NCBI GenBank assembly: GCA_947624255.1
Contig: CANQJO010000007.1
Span: forward strand, 1-64,000
Direction of reading: 5' to 3'
Origin: an uncultured Ruminococcus sp.
GTDB lineage: Bacteria; Bacillota; Clostridia; Oscillospirales; Ruminococcaceae
DNA: 64,000 bases
A model generated the notes under the pieces. It ran no database searches. It saw only the letters and a list, made by a program, of their open reading frames with translations, and was not told the DNA's origin. Positions 18,685 to 27,820 of the stretch are shown in pieces. A program made the translations under genes and the position numbers. Position 1 is the first letter of the stretch. Every line of letters begins with the position of its first letter.

Positions 18685-19554
18685 TCACTGACCTTCCGTA
18701 ACATCTGCCTCTCCGGGAGCAGCCTCCTGCTGTGCGTTTACCGACCTTTTCAGCATCTCCTGACATTCATTCAGTGCTGATGTATCTACTATTCCTGCAC
18801 ATGAAACATCATCACCGCTGCCCTTGCGTGTCATCTCGGGAAGAAACTCCCTGAGCTGCCGCACTCCCTCATCAAGATCGTTTTCTGCTATGGTGAGCGC
18901 AAGTCCGCAGTAAAAGCCATGAAGCTGTTCACTGCTCCAATATGAATTCTCGATCCCGTCCGTGCCTATAAATATTGCCGCAGGGAGCTCATTTTTTGAA
19001 AAATAGCAGAACCTTGCCGAAAGCACTGCATCGTCCTGACACATGGAGGTAGTCACATTATCGTGACACCTCGGATCCTCCGGAACAGGCTCCGTGACAC
19101 TACCATCGGCAGAGATAACAACACAGCTTCCATCACCTATCTGACAGCAGAATGCAAAATCATCACAGACTGCCGCAAGGGTGAGTGTAGTACCGTAGGC
19201 ATCTATGTATCTGCCGTTTTCGTACCTGCTTCGGTAAAATGAGTATTTCTCCGGGATACGGCCGAACTCTTCCTCAGTAAAAGGCTCATTCCGGTGATCC
19301 TCCTCTGTCCGTTCATGCCACCGGGAGACTATGCTCCGCCAGAGCCGATCAAAAAGCTGACGGCGCTCCCGTTCATTATCAAGTATCGCCCCTGCCTCAT
19401 GAATGCTCTCCATGAATTCCTCAACACATTCGGCAGCGGCGGCAAATGCATATTTTTCCCGGTCGGCAGACACGGAGCTGTCCTGACAGACGATATCACG
19501 TCTGCGGTGCGATTCTCCTTTGCAGCTCATTGAAAAGGAAGAAAATCTCTCCAT
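18685..19554 (-). CDS. PP2C-like protein phosphatase lacking the first metal-binding motif
   Basis: This 289-residue protein has most PP2C landmarks: the N-terminal GESHRRRDIVCQDSS, YGTTLTLAAV, QIGDGSCVVI, FIGTDGIENSY and the C-terminal GSGDDVSCAGI. The stretch that should carry the VADGxGS metal-ligand motif after CQD is missing; CQDSSVSADREKYAF runs straight into the next helix (AAAAECVEEFM). That Asp normally bridges both metal ions, so activity is doubtful. The gene starts 9 bases after a 46-residue ORF and precedes an AraC gene, all apparently from the promoter at 19768. PP2C proteins of this subtype are often partnered with VWA and kinase genes (TerY-type triads); no kinase is present here. 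Confidence 0.75.
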   Translation of the reverse strand: MERFSSFSMSCKGESHRRRDIVCQDSSVSADREKYAFAAAAECVEEFMESIHEAGAILDNERERRQLFDRLWRSIVSRWHERTEEDHRNEPFTEEEFGRIPEKYSFYRSRYENGRYIDAYGTTLTLAAVCDDFAFCCQIGDGSCVVISADGSVTEPVPEDPRCHDNVTTSMCQDDAVLSARFCYFSKNELPAAIFIGTDGIENSYWSSEQLHGFYCGLALTIAENDLDEGVRQLREFLPEMTRKGSGDDVSCAGIVDTSALNECQEMLKRSVNAQQEAAPGEADVTEGQ

Positions 19555-19563
19555 TGCGTCACC

Positions 19564-19704
19564 TTACCGATCGGCTTCGTTCCGGTCGGCTGATGAGTCA
19601 TCTCCTAAAGCATCAGCCGTCTGAGCCTTTACATCTGTGTCGATGACATAAAAAGGTGTCATTACCTTTCTGACCGCCGGTGCATGATCGTCTAAACACG
19701 GCAT
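19564..19704 (-). CDS. 46-residue protein; possible remnant of a VWA (TerY-like) protein
   Basis: This short gene, absent from the ORF track, has an ideal ribosome site (GGGAGG, 8 bases before ATG) and a perfect promoter just upstream. It ends 9 bases before the PP2C-like start. The translation begins MPCLDDHAPAVRKVMTPFYV, then IDTDVKAQ and a polar tail. The RKVMTPFYVIDT part resembles the first strand of TerY-like VWA proteins, which continue with DTSGSM; here the metal-site motif is lost and the frame ends soon after. The reading as an eroded VWA gene is inference. It may instead be a genuine small protein. Confidence 0.5.
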   Translation of the reverse strand: MPCLDDHAPAVRKVMTPFYVIDTDVKAQTADALGDDSSADRNEADR

Positions 19705-19739
19705 ATTATAAACCTCCCGAAAATTGTTCTTTTTATTAT

Positions 19740-19768
19740 ATTATACATATTTTTTTGCGATTTGTCAA
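19740..19768 (-). promoter_or_regulatory. Consensus promoter of the small ORF/PP2C-like/AraC genes
   Basis: On the minus strand TTGACA (19768-19763), 17 bases and TATAAT (19745-19740) match the consensus exactly. The predicted start is about 30 nt upstream of the 46-residue ORF. Confidence 0.85.
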
Positions 19769-19796
19769 GCATTCCGGCAGAGCTTCCTCCTGACGG

Positions 19797-21716
19797 CTAA
19801 CCCTCAAGCTCAATGAGCCTTTCAAGATATTCGTCTATTTTCCGTTTCAGATCGTCTATTTCAGTGCATTTTTCATTCATGAGCTGATAATCGGCACAAA
19901 CCTCATCGCTGCTTATTTGCTCCGTGAGAACGTCTATCCGCTCCTGAAAAGCATCTATTTCGCTTTCAAGGCGGCGCATCTCGCTTTTTCTGGCAGCATC
20001 TTCGCTCCTCTGTCGTTTGCTCCTGTAGGTGCGGGACGCATTTACAGCCTGTGCAGCCTTTTGCTGCTTTTCCTCGTAAGCAAGCCGCTTTGCTTCTGCC
20101 TCCTCGTCACGCAGCAGCTCGAGATATCTGTCGAATCCGAAATCATGACACCTATATGAGCCCTCTGTCAGCTCTATAAGCCTGTCTGCCGTTCTGCTGA
20201 GAAGATATCGGTCATGAGAAACGAATATCAGCGTTCCCGTGTACTGCGAAAGTGCATCCTCCAGAGCTTCACGGGAGGAAAGATCAAGATGATTTGTCGG
20301 CTCGTCAAGTATCAGGACGTTTCCGTGCTCCTGCATCATTATGGCAAAGCAGAGCTTCGCTCTCTCTCCTCCGCTGATGACACCAACGTTCTTGAAGACA
20401 TTCTCTCCCACGATGCACACCTGTGCAAGGAGGTTTCGCACCTCAAGATCCGACATGGACGGAAAACGCTCATGAAGCTCCTCCATGACTGTAAGCTCAC
20501 TGTTCAAGCCGGCAAACTCCTGATCGAAATACGATATCTTTACATTGCTGTTAAAGCGGATATTTCCCTTATGAGGCAGTTTATTGCAGATAATTTTCAG
20601 CAGAGTCGATTTTCCTATGCCGTTGTCTCCGATGATCCCCACCTTTTCACCACGGCGGATCTCAAAGCTGATATTGTCCACAAGTGTGCGGCGTGAGATC
20701 CCCTCCCCTACAGAAATATCAGCATTCTTGACTTTCAGCACCTCTAAAGGCGGCTCGACACTATAGGTAAACCGCAGTTTCGCCCTTTTATTTTCGTGGA
20801 ACGGCTTTTCGGTGCGCTCCATTTTTTCGAGCTGTTTTCTGCGGCTCTGAGCCATTTTTGTTGTTGAAGCCCTTACAAGATTTTTTGCAACATAATCCTC
20901 CATTGCAGCGATCTGCTTCTGCTGAAGCTCATACTCCTTTTCACGGCGTATATCATTCTCCTCACGCTGACGCACAAAGGCAGTATAATTTCCTCTGTAT
21001 CGGTTAAGCGTTCCCCTTTCGATCTCGCAGATCGACGTACACACTCTGTCGAGAAAATATCTGTCATGAGAGACCGTCAGCACTGCGCCTTTATATGACC
21101 GGAGATACTCCTCCAGCCACATCACCGTCCTGAAATCAAGATGATTCGTAGGCTCGTCAAGTATCAGGAGGTTCGGCTCTTCAAGCAGCAGACGTGCAAT
21201 ACAAAGGCGTGTTTTTTCACCGCCGCTGAACCCGGAGATCACCCGGCTGAAATGCTCCTCATTGAAACCCATTCCACGCAGTACCATGTGTATTTTAACA
21301 TCGGTATTGTAGCCGTCATTTGCCTCTATCCATGAAGTCAGCTGCTGATATTCATCGGCAGAGGAACTGTCTCCGTTGGAGATCTCCTGCTCTATCTCAC
21401 GCAGACGCTCTATCCCAAGATGTATCGGCTCAAAGACCTTCTGCATCTCCTCCATGACAGTATTATCGGAGTCAAGACCGCCCATCTGTTCAAGATAACC
21501 GATAGTTGTCTTGCCTGCCATTGAGATGATACCGTCCTTTTCGGTAAAGCGGTCCGGTTCGGTATGCCCGGTGATTATTTTCAGGAGCGTTGTTTTTCCG
21601 CAGCCGTTCACTCCCACAAGACCTATCTTGTCGTTTTCGTCTATTGTGAGAGATATATTCGACAGCACCGGCGCTCCATTATAGAATTTACTTATATTTG
21701 TAAGACTTAAAAGCAT
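19797..21716 (-). CDS. ABC-F family ATPase
   Basis: This is a soluble protein with two ABC ATPase cassettes in one chain (639 residues) and no membrane domain, the layout of ABC-F proteins that act on the ribosome. Cassette 1 has GVNGCGKTT, SGGEKTRL and LLILDEPTNHLD; cassette 2 has GDNGIGKSTLLK, SGGERAKL and VLILDEPTNHLD. Between them is the charged linker of the family (near YVAKNLVRASTTKMAQSRRK), and a C-terminal coiled coil covers about residues 560-639. This resembles the YdiF/Uup branch more than a dedicated antibiotic-resistance member, but that cannot be settled by eye. It starts 18 bases after the membrane glycosyltransferase with an AAGGAAA site, so it is probably the last gene of the polysaccharide operon. 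Confidence 0.93.
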   Translation of the reverse strand: MLLSLTNISKFYNGAPVLSNISLTIDENDKIGLVGVNGCGKTTLLKIITGHTEPDRFTEKDGIISMAGKTTIGYLEQMGGLDSDNTVMEEMQKVFEPIHLGIERLREIEQEISNGDSSSADEYQQLTSWIEANDGYNTDVKIHMVLRGMGFNEEHFSRVISGFSGGEKTRLCIARLLLEEPNLLILDEPTNHLDFRTVMWLEEYLRSYKGAVLTVSHDRYFLDRVCTSICEIERGTLNRYRGNYTAFVRQREENDIRREKEYELQQKQIAAMEDYVAKNLVRASTTKMAQSRRKQLEKMERTEKPFHENKRAKLRFTYSVEPPLEVLKVKNADISVGEGISRRTLVDNISFEIRRGEKVGIIGDNGIGKSTLLKIICNKLPHKGNIRFNSNVKISYFDQEFAGLNSELTVMEELHERFPSMSDLEVRNLLAQVCIVGENVFKNVGVISGGERAKLCFAIMMQEHGNVLILDEPTNHLDLSSREALEDALSQYTGTLIFVSHDRYLLSRTADRLIELTEGSYRCHDFGFDRYLELLRDEEAEAKRLAYEEKQQKAAQAVNASRTYRSKRQRSEDAARKSEMRRLESEIDAFQERIDVLTEQISSDEVCADYQLMNEKCTEIDDLKRKIDEYLERLIELEG

Positions 21717-21734
21717 ATTATTTTCCTTAACAGA

Positions 21735-23885
21735 TCAATCTTTAACAGTTATGTGATCCAGAACCGCATTTACCTTTGACGGCTCATATAAAAATACAAC
21801 TATCTCAAGATCGGGAATAAATGATGTATTCGCAAAATCAAGATCTATCTCGACATTTCCATCGCTTCCGATCATATCGGAGGTCAGTTCCTCATGAGCA
21901 TATACCGTATTCAAGGAGGTGCTCTTTACTTCCGCAAATCCGATATTTTCAGTCTCTGCAAAAGCAAAATCAAGATCAAGTGTAAATGTATGATCTCCCT
22001 CATCAAGATCCACATAAGGTCCGTAGCAAAGGTAATTATTTACAGGATCGCTCTTTATATCATCGGTTTCCTCAATATAACAGCTATTATCGAACACATT
22101 CATGAAGCTCAGCGGAAGATTTGCGGAGGTTTCACCGTTTGCTGCACCTTTCATAAGGATATGCCTGTCAGAGGAATCCACTATCTCATATCCCGGCATA
22201 TTTATCAGATCACTCTTATTCGCAAAAATGTACACATTATCGCCGATCTCGTCAGAGCTGTCCGCATATCTGACCGTTTTGTCCGGGAGCATATACTGTA
22301 GAAACGATAAAAAGGTTCCTGAATTTTCCGCAGCCCTAAACTCAGCCGCAGGGATATCCCTGACTCTTTCGATGAGCTGCCGGTCGCCTGCGTATGCCTC
22401 CTGATTCTTTTCAATGGCTAATCTTGCTGACGGCGTCATGTGAGTGAAGGTCGCCGCAAGAACGGCCGATGCCGCATAAAGTCCGATATTCCTTTTTTTT
22501 ATTGAGGATATTATCAGCAATAAGCCGAATATCGCTGCCGCCGCTATCGCATACGAGTTGAATACTGTTCCGTACTTTTCATAGTAAAGGCACAATCCCG
22601 GAGCACACACCTTATTGAATACCGGAGAGCTTACTTGACCAATAAGGGAAGACGCTCTGTTTGCTCCTGCAAGCATTATCCCCGGTACGGCAAAAATGAA
22701 AATCATATCCTTTTTGTCAATATTCTGCATGAAACAAAGTCCCGTCATTATCAGCATACCGACCGTCATATCAAAATATCTTGTGTAGATAATGTGATCT
22801 ATCCTCGAAAATGTATACATGAAGATACTGCTTATGAGCCATGAGGATATGAACGCACAAAAAATGAATATCATCACATAAATTCTCGCATCAGGTGATC
22901 TCTTTGACTTTGATCTTTTCTTTTTACGGGAAGCCTTTATCACATTCACGCACTCCCCTGCCGTGAAGCGGAATATCCCCCACAGTGCAAAAAGTCCCAC
23001 GCACATAGTTGCTGCACAAAAAGCAAATGCCTGAGATGCCATGACCGATAGCAGCCGCTTTATACCGTCAAAGGAGGAGAGTGATGCTTTAAGATTGTTT
23101 ACCATTCCCTCGGCATTGTTTCCTCCGGCATTGCCTGACCAGATATAGCTCTCCAAGATCCTGCGGATGATCGTATTAGCTGCAAATCCCACTATCAGTG
23201 CTCCAAGAAATGCACCTCCGTGCCGAAGATCGACCTTCTTGAAAAATAAACAGAGCAATATCGCAAGCACGACCGAAGCTGCAACGCCGATACATCTGTT
23301 ATGTATCATATAGATGTAGGCGCAAAGAAGTCCCAAACAGACAGTATTCAGATACGTTGGTTTTTTTATTGCTCTTATAAGCAAAGCGGTAATGAGCACC
23401 GTAACAAAGAGCAGAGCAGCCTCTGTCATGGTAATGCCCGCATTGAACTGATACGATGTGTAGAGTATCGCCGCCGCAGATACAGCTCCTGCATAAAGCC
23501 TGCTCACCTTGGGGAACAGAAACCGCAGGATATATATATACAGGAAATACGAGGCTATCTCCATGACAATATTCATGATAAGCATTGTCCTATAGAGCAT
23601 TACCGGATCGGAAATGAGCTTCATGAACGGAGCAAGAAGAAAGCTGTATCCGAAAGAATACCATGCAAGAGTCTTCCCCACGCCTCGCCAGTCGTATCCG
23701 GCGATCGTGGCTGCATGAGTCCAGTAGCCCATTTCATCGTTGAAAACAAACGGATTATAACACTTTCCGACAATTCCGATATTAGCGATAAATATTATCA
23801 CAGCAAAAGCTGCTATAAGGACCTCATTGACAGTTATTCCGCTTATAATGCTTTTACCGTTTTTTTTATTCCGAACCGCCTTCAT
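21735..23885 (-). CDS. Integral membrane GT-C-like glycosyltransferase
   Basis: This 716-residue protein has about 11-13 hydrophobic helices over residues 20-490, followed by an extracytoplasmic C-terminal domain of about 200 residues. An acidic pair (NDEMGYW, residues 49-55) sits in the first external loop, where GT-C enzymes (PMT/ArnT/oligosaccharyltransferase fold) carry the catalytic acid. It would use a lipid-phosphate-linked sugar to modify a polysaccharide outside the membrane. It overlaps the upstream GT4 gene by 4 bases (ATGA), so it belongs to the same operon. Family assignment rests on topology and the acidic motif, so the donor and acceptor are unknown. Confidence 0.65.
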   Translation of the reverse strand: MKAVRNKKNGKSIISGITVNEVLIAAFAVIIFIANIGIVGKCYNPFVFNDEMGYWTHAATIAGYDWRGVGKTLAWYSFGYSFLLAPFMKLISDPVMLYRTMLIMNIVMEIASYFLYIYILRFLFPKVSRLYAGAVSAAAILYTSYQFNAGITMTEAALLFVTVLITALLIRAIKKPTYLNTVCLGLLCAYIYMIHNRCIGVAASVVLAILLCLFFKKVDLRHGGAFLGALIVGFAANTIIRRILESYIWSGNAGGNNAEGMVNNLKASLSSFDGIKRLLSVMASQAFAFCAATMCVGLFALWGIFRFTAGECVNVIKASRKKKRSKSKRSPDARIYVMIFIFCAFISSWLISSIFMYTFSRIDHIIYTRYFDMTVGMLIMTGLCFMQNIDKKDMIFIFAVPGIMLAGANRASSLIGQVSSPVFNKVCAPGLCLYYEKYGTVFNSYAIAAAAIFGLLLIISSIKKRNIGLYAASAVLAATFTHMTPSARLAIEKNQEAYAGDRQLIERVRDIPAAEFRAAENSGTFLSFLQYMLPDKTVRYADSSDEIGDNVYIFANKSDLINMPGYEIVDSSDRHILMKGAANGETSANLPLSFMNVFDNSCYIEETDDIKSDPVNNYLCYGPYVDLDEGDHTFTLDLDFAFAETENIGFAEVKSTSLNTVYAHEELTSDMIGSDGNVEIDLDFANTSFIPDLEIVVFLYEPSKVNAVLDHITVKD

Positions 23886-25051
23886 ATACTGTCAATGACC
23901 TCCCTGAATTTTTTCATGATGACCTCCCAGCGATAGTTTTTCTCCACATACTCGGCAGCGTTCCGGCGCATGAGAGAATACTCCTCCGGGTGGCAGAGAA
24001 TATAGTCGATAACGCCCTCAAATTCAAAATAGCTGTTGTAATAGAGACCTCCGTTGCTTTTTACGCAGTGCCCTTTCAGCACATCACACGCTCCGTTGAC
24101 GATCACCGGCACAGAAAGCTTCATCGCCTCAAGCACAGAGATCGAAAGGCTCTCGAACATCGAAGGAAGTATGAGGCATTTTGCGCCTGATATTCCGCTG
24201 AATTTATCTTCCTCGCTGACAAATCCCAGACTGATTATATCTTTGTGCCTTGGGATACTGCACACGGGTTTACCCATGAGCACCAGTTTCAGACTGCTTT
24301 TACGGCGCATCTTATATTCTGTGAAGTATCTGAACATCTCAGGACAGTTCTTGCCCTCATCAATACGTCCCACATAAATGATATAATCTCCCTCAATGCC
24401 GAATTTGCACCGAAACGCTTTTTCGTCCGGGACAGTGTCTATTTTCACGCCCGTCCCCATGACATCGCACGGGATATCCTCCGTATGAAAAAGCCGCTGC
24501 ACAAGAGCACGCTCCTCGTCAGTGAGGAAAACGTATGCTTTCGGGAGCTTGAAGAGCTTTTCAAATGTCTTGAAATGAATGAACGGCTCTTCATGGGCAG
24601 TGGGAATGAATATCGCCTTTTCCGATACCTCCGGCATACCCATGACCGTCAGATAATACAGATACGTCACAAAAATAAAGGCGTGATAGCTGTCCTTGCT
24701 TTTTCTGATATATTCTATAGCTCCGGGAGCGACAGGTCCCTGCTTTTCAAACCAGATACGCTCTGTTTCGGCATCTCTTTCCGGCGAGGAAAGATATTTC
24801 CCGTTGAAATCATTAAAATCCTCTGCCCGGTCACAGACTGTGGGGAAACGGTATACATGAACGCCGTTTATCTCCTCACGGTCGGCGGTGTAGTGGTTCT
24901 CCCATGTGGTATAGTCCAGAGCCTTTGTAGTGATAACGTCCACCTCATAATCGGCAGTAAGGCGTTCGGCGATCAGACGGGTGTAATACTCCGATCCGCC
25001 GTTGACTTCAAGACCATAACGCTGATTTACTAATGCTATTCTCTTTTTCAT
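23882..25051 (-). CDS. Glycosyltransferase family 4
   Basis: This 389-residue cytoplasmic enzyme has a GT-B fold. The acceptor-side Gly-rich loop is near residue 17 (NGGSEYYTRLIAERL). The donor-domain strand YIIYVGRIDEGKNCPEM is near 230. The nucleotide-sugar-binding E-x7-E motif appears in LPSMFESLSISVLEAMKL. It is the third GT4 in an operon for an exported polysaccharide and overlaps both neighbours by 4 bases. The sugar specificity cannot be read. Confidence 0.88.
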   Translation of the reverse strand: MKKRIALVNQRYGLEVNGGSEYYTRLIAERLTADYEVDVITTKALDYTTWENHYTADREEINGVHVYRFPTVCDRAEDFNDFNGKYLSSPERDAETERIWFEKQGPVAPGAIEYIRKSKDSYHAFIFVTYLYYLTVMGMPEVSEKAIFIPTAHEEPFIHFKTFEKLFKLPKAYVFLTDEERALVQRLFHTEDIPCDVMGTGVKIDTVPDEKAFRCKFGIEGDYIIYVGRIDEGKNCPEMFRYFTEYKMRRKSSLKLVLMGKPVCSIPRHKDIISLGFVSEEDKFSGISGAKCLILPSMFESLSISVLEAMKLSVPVIVNGACDVLKGHCVKSNGGLYYNSYFEFEGVIDYILCHPEEYSLMRRNAAEYVEKNYRWEVIMKKFREVIDSI

Positions 25052-26256
25052 ATATTTTCACCGAGTATCTCTCCGAAAAATTTCTTGTACTTGTCTACGA
25101 TCACGTCCCAGTCAAAATTAGACCGTACATACTCTCTGCCGTTACAGCCCATGAGCCATGCATCATTTTTATGCTCTGTGATATAGTCTGCACAGGCTTC
25201 AAATTCAAAGTAATTGCCGAAATATAATCCACCGTTTGATTCGCTTACGAAATTCCTCGTAACGGCACAATCCTCATGTACAAGCACCGGTCTTCCGCAA
25301 AGCCAGCTTTCCATGATAACAAGAGAGAAACTCTCGTTTTTCGACGGCTGACAGAGAAACTCGGAAGCTCCCATTGCATTGTATTTATCCTGTCTGTCAA
25401 CAAATCCCAAATCAATTATCCTGCCGTTTTTCACAAGCTCTTCGGGAATATCGATCTCTCCGCCGCCTATCAGCACAAGACGCAGATCGGTCTCATTTCG
25501 GCTGATATATTCGGCGAAATATTTCACCAGCGTATGGACATTCTTTCCCTCGTCCTTTCGTCCGGCATACAGGATAAACCGTTCATTTATGCCGAATTTC
25601 TCCCTGAACGCCGCAGGATCTGAGGTTATGGAGGTATCCATGCCTATACCCATGACGATCGTACTTGTACCGCTTTCCGAGAAGCCGTAAAGCTGCTCAG
25701 CCAGCTCAGCCTCCGGACGTGCATTGAAGATCATTCCCGCAGCCTTTGGAAAAACCTCGGCAAATCGTTTCATATGAGCGTAAGCCTCATCGTGGAAACA
25801 CGGTATCAGCACAGATTTTTCCGGACAGGCAAGCACACCGTTATACGTCGTTCCGAACATATACGGAATAAAAACATACAGGGAATATTCATCGCTTTTC
25901 TCACGGAGGTATGTATAAAGCTCCGGACTGTTCACCATTTCCCGAAGAAAAATGTCCTCCTCCTCAACAGATATCCGGGCACCGCTCATGAGTTTCGCAT
26001 TCACAGCATCAAAGGCAGCAGTATCACGCTTTCTTGCCTGGAAGCGGCGTATGGTCATGCCGTTTGCAGTTTTGTCCTCGCCCGCTTTGTAGTAATTGAC
26101 GCTCCAGTCAGCACTGAATTCTCTGACGCAGGTAGTAAGTATCTCCACATTGACTCCGGCATAGTGAAGGTGCGATGCCACTTCACGCAGCTCCATTTCA
26201 GCTCCCCCCGGTATGCCGTCGGCATACCACGGTATAACGAATCCTATTTTTTTCAT
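25048..26256 (-). CDS. Glycosyltransferase family 4
   Basis: This 402-residue GT-B enzyme has an N-terminal GGAEMELREVASHL loop, the donor-domain segment RFILYAGRKDEGKNVHTLV and a late E-x7-E motif in PSKNESFSLVIMESWL. It resembles the preceding GT4 in layout (similar C-terminal GGLYFGNYFEFE, versus GGLYYNSYFEFE there), suggesting the two arose by duplication. Start and stop overlap the flanking genes by 4 bases. Confidence 0.88.
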   Translation of the reverse strand: MKKIGFVIPWYADGIPGGAEMELREVASHLHYAGVNVEILTTCVREFSADWSVNYYKAGEDKTANGMTIRRFQARKRDTAAFDAVNAKLMSGARISVEEEDIFLREMVNSPELYTYLREKSDEYSLYVFIPYMFGTTYNGVLACPEKSVLIPCFHDEAYAHMKRFAEVFPKAAGMIFNARPEAELAEQLYGFSESGTSTIVMGIGMDTSITSDPAAFREKFGINERFILYAGRKDEGKNVHTLVKYFAEYISRNETDLRLVLIGGGEIDIPEELVKNGRIIDLGFVDRQDKYNAMGASEFLCQPSKNESFSLVIMESWLCGRPVLVHEDCAVTRNFVSESNGGLYFGNYFEFEACADYITEHKNDAWLMGCNGREYVRSNFDWDVIVDKYKKFFGEILGENI

Positions 26257-27341
26257 TTATCTTTCCTCTGTTTGCCCTCTGCAAAACTCCTGAGCTGCTT
26301 TTCAAAGACAGCTCTTATCCTTTCATATGAGAAATCCTCCAGCCGTTTGCGCTGTCCTGAGATCACACTGCCGCACAGTTCTTTATCTTTAAGAAGTCTC
26401 TCCATCACTCCTGCGGCAAACAGCGGATCATTGCTGTCAAGAAGCACTCCGCTGCCGCCGAGAGTATCAGAAACAGCACTCGTATCATAGGCGATCACGG
26501 GAACATCAAAGTACATCGCTTCCACAAGCGGAACACAGAATCCCTCATGCTCACTCATGCACAGAAAGGCATGAGCTGTGCGGTAAAATGCAAGTATCGC
26601 CGGAAAGCTGATATGTCCCGTGAAGATAACATTATCCTCCAGCCCGAGTGCCTTAACATATTTAACAAGACGTTCGTAATAATTCTCCATGCCGGTATAT
26701 GAGCCTACAAGTATCAGACGTGCCTGCGGATCGGTCTTCCTGTAGAAATAAAATGCTCTTATGACATTCTCCTGACGCTTGTTGGGAGCGATCCTCCCCA
26801 CAAAAATAATATTTGTCCTGCCGTCACTGTATTTCTTCATTACCCCCTCATCGGGAGCCTGATCGTAATCGCTGAATTTTATAAGTATCGGTCTTACATC
26901 AATGGGACAGGTATATCCCATTTTCAGAAGCTCCGAGCGATTGTAGGCAGAATCCGCAAGACAGTATTCAACACGGCTGCTGAGATATCTCACGCCCTCA
27001 TACCCACGTTCGGTAAGATCAGCCGCCGCCATACTGTACGGCTTGAAAAAAACCGGAGGAGTTATGTTGTGGTAGATCATAATTTTTCGGCAATCAAGCT
27101 CTCCGAACCGGAATGTAAGCTCCGTACCCGTTGATTTGTGATAGATAACGATATCATCTTTGTCAAGAGCTTTCAGCTTGTCCACCTTTTTGGCAATGCC
27201 CTGCGGCAGACGCTTGTCCAGATTTTCGGTGTATATTTCGGTATCGTAGCCCATGTCACGTATAGCTCCGCTGAGAGCTATCGTATCGTTGCCTATGGCA
27301 TCTCCGAACGAAAGCGTGGGAAGAAGCTGTATTATCCTCAT
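26253..27341 (-). CDS. Glycosyltransferase family 4
   Basis: This 362-residue GT-B glycosyltransferase has the donor-domain strand NIIFVGRIAPNKRQENVI near residue 175 and the E-x7-E signature SEHEGFCVPLVEAMYF near 275. The N-terminal part (PTLSFGDAIGNDTIALSGAI) lacks the GGAE motif of its two neighbours, so it is a different subfamily, closer to mannosyl/rhamnosyl transferases of O-antigen clusters. It overlaps the coiled-coil gene before it and the GT4 after it by 4 bases each. Confidence 0.88.
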   Translation of the reverse strand: MRIIQLLPTLSFGDAIGNDTIALSGAIRDMGYDTEIYTENLDKRLPQGIAKKVDKLKALDKDDIVIYHKSTGTELTFRFGELDCRKIMIYHNITPPVFFKPYSMAAADLTERGYEGVRYLSSRVEYCLADSAYNRSELLKMGYTCPIDVRPILIKFSDYDQAPDEGVMKKYSDGRTNIIFVGRIAPNKRQENVIRAFYFYRKTDPQARLILVGSYTGMENYYERLVKYVKALGLEDNVIFTGHISFPAILAFYRTAHAFLCMSEHEGFCVPLVEAMYFDVPVIAYDTSAVSDTLGGSGVLLDSNDPLFAAGVMERLLKDKELCGSVISGQRKRLEDFSYERIRAVFEKQLRSFAEGKQRKDK

Positions 27342-27811
27342 TCTTCAGCCTGCCCTTCACTGCCGGTATCGCCGGAAATATTCTCTAACTTTTCAAGACG
27401 TTTCATCAGCTCTTTATTTGCAAGCTCAAGAGTTTCAATGCGGTCAAGGAGCTCAATGCTGCTGATGTCATTTTCCTGACTGCGCAGAGAGTTCATTGCT
27501 GTGACAACGTTTGCATTGAAGTCGTCCTGCTCAAAAACAACAGGCTCAACATAGAATTTTATCAGCTTGCGTATCACTTTTTTGAAAAATATTTTTACAG
27601 GATTTCCTTTAAGCTCCTTATATGGCTGTATATAATACCGGGAGTTTATATATGCGAAAGCCTTTTCTCCTCCTCCGGAGCTGCCGGCTGCCTGCACACC
27701 ACGATAGGGAACATCTTCAAAGCTCAGCATATCCGATGTAAGCCCTTTATCCTTGATATCTTGCTTTATCTGTGCCATTATCTCTTCTATATTTATACTG
27801 CTCATAGTCAA
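27338..27811 (-). CDS. Coiled-coil protein of a polysaccharide cluster, function unknown
   Basis: This 157-residue protein starts SSINIEEIMAQIKQDIKDKG. It has a central basic/hydrophobic patch (KIFFKKVIRKLIKFYVEPVV) and ends in a helix with heptad-like Leu spacing (ELLDRIETLELANKELMKRLEKLENI). It has no signal peptide and no clear enzyme motif. Similar N-terminal segments occur, as far as I recall, on proteins next to methyltransferases or glycosyltransferases in Wzm/Wzt clusters, where coiled coils can set chain length or scaffold the enzymes. Position between the methyltransferase (9-base gap) and GT4 (4-base overlap) supports such a role, but this is inference. Confidence 0.6.
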   Translation of the reverse strand: MTMSSINIEEIMAQIKQDIKDKGLTSDMLSFEDVPYRGVQAAGSSGGGEKAFAYINSRYYIQPYKELKGNPVKIFFKKVIRKLIKFYVEPVVFEQDDFNANVVTAMNSLRSQENDISSIELLDRIETLELANKELMKRLEKLENISGDTGSEGQAEE

Positions 27812-27820
27812 GCACTCCTT

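Noticed and set aside
24245-25033. 262-residue plus-strand ORF opposite a GT4 gene
   Set aside because: It is an antisense shadow with no domain and no ribosome site, inside a tightly overlapped minus-strand operon.
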